DNA of 64,000 bases from Streptomyces sp. RKAG290 (GTDB taxonomy: Bacteria; Actinomycetota; Actinomycetes; Streptomycetales; Streptomycetaceae): contig NZ_JAJOZC010000001.1 in assembly GCF_023701695.1 (NCBI RefSeq), positions 7,253,894 through 7,317,893 of the forward strand, in the 5' to 3' direction. Every line of letters starts with the position of its first letter. Positions within the stretch are counted from its first letter, which is position 1. This document shows, piece by piece, positions 63,786 to 64,000 of the stretch. The notes below the pieces were generated by a model. It was not told where the DNA came from. It ran no database searches and was given only the letters and a program-made list of their open reading frames with translations. Position numbers and translations under genes: made by a program.

Positions 63786-64000
63786 GTTTCCTCAGCAGGC
63801 GTTGGAATGCTTTCCGGGAAGCGGGCACCTGGACATCGCCAGCGAGACCCGATCCGCCGGGCGGCTCGGGAAGATGTACCTATTCGACGAGGAGTTGGCC
63901 TTGCTGCTTCCCACACCGGGTGACTTGCGTGCCGCGTTGTCCCGCTACGCCGACGCGGTGATCGAGGACGAGCGCCGTTCCACCCCGGACACTCTCCGGC
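63778..64000 (+). CDS. unidentified open frame, runs off window
   Basis: About 74 codons from a GTG at 63778 (or 63781) to the edge. An in-frame stop at 63760 bounds it upstream. It reads VVTFPQQALECFPGSGHLDI, MYLFDEELALLLPTPGDLRA, SRYADAVIEDERRSTPDTL. I do not recognise a family. It follows IS debris and a hairpin, so it could be part of another element or a real accessory gene. Confidence 0.4.
   Translation, partial: MVTFPQQALECFPGSGHLDIASETRSAGRLGKMYLFDEELALLLPTPGDLRAALSRYADAVIEDERRSTPDTLR

Overview
The window is high-GC actinobacterial chromosome, almost certainly Streptomyces. The markers are a two-domain geosmin synthase, an NsdA/NsdB-type differentiation regulator, bald-head style regulators (MerR, GlxA, DeoR, TetR, ArsR), Tat and LAxTG export signals, DUF6381/DUF6221 family genes, DasR-type operators and leaderless promoters. 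There is no rRNA, CRISPR array, complete mobile element or large antibiotic cluster. One tRNA is present, initiator tRNA-fMet.

Layout. 0-6.4 kb: the start of a secreted beta-helix protein, then a divergent acyl-CoA island (AMP-forming ligase against crotonase, double OB-fold/DUF35 protein and two thiolase-fold proteins) with operator-like palindromes between the two arms. 6.5-14.8 kb: CGNR regulator, ACT protein, a hypothetical, exported GH95 fucosidase, geosmin synthase and exported amidase. 14.8-20.3 kb: phosphotransferase, NsdA-like regulator, PAS/SpoIIE phosphatase (frame broken) and cysteine-free ribosomal proteins L33 and L31B. 20.5-27.7 kb: a DUF1275 membrane protein, then a light-response style module of photolyase, SDR/DUF2867 protein, ECF sigma factor, divergent LitR-like MerR/B12 regulator and FAD oxidoreductase. 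27.8-31.9 kb: membrane and DinB proteins and a secreted AA10 LPMO with a DasR-type operator.

32-34 kb is accessory: lower GC, a GNAT gene, a SET + NTF2 fusion flanked by two decayed transposase 3' ends, and a truncated MBL hydrolase. 34-47.4 kb: a sortase-anchored hydrolase, F420/deazaflavin-type reductase, small conserved genes, tRNA-fMet, MerR/alkene reductase, GlxA/MFS, FG-GAP protein, kinase-like protein, a GNAT relic, DinB, AraC and TauE/SafE. 47.4-53.6 kb: P-loop kinase, ArsR with a decayed MFS target, a polyprenyl-sugar pair (GT2-GtrA and GT39) and DUF2993. 53.9-60.9 kb: VOC, a DeoR-DUF4406-NUDIX operon, TetR/aldo-keto reductase, DUF2316, a second aldo-keto reductase and SRPBCC. 60.9-64 kb: secreted chorismate mutase, LCP cell-wall ligase, an IS5-type relic and an incomplete open frame at the edge.

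A cross-cutting feature is that seven otherwise well-conserved genes have broken frames. In six of them each break is repaired by adding one base to a short G or C run. This points to homopolymer undercalling in the source sequence more than to real gene decay. Such genes are typed pseudogene by convention, but several are probably intact in the organism.
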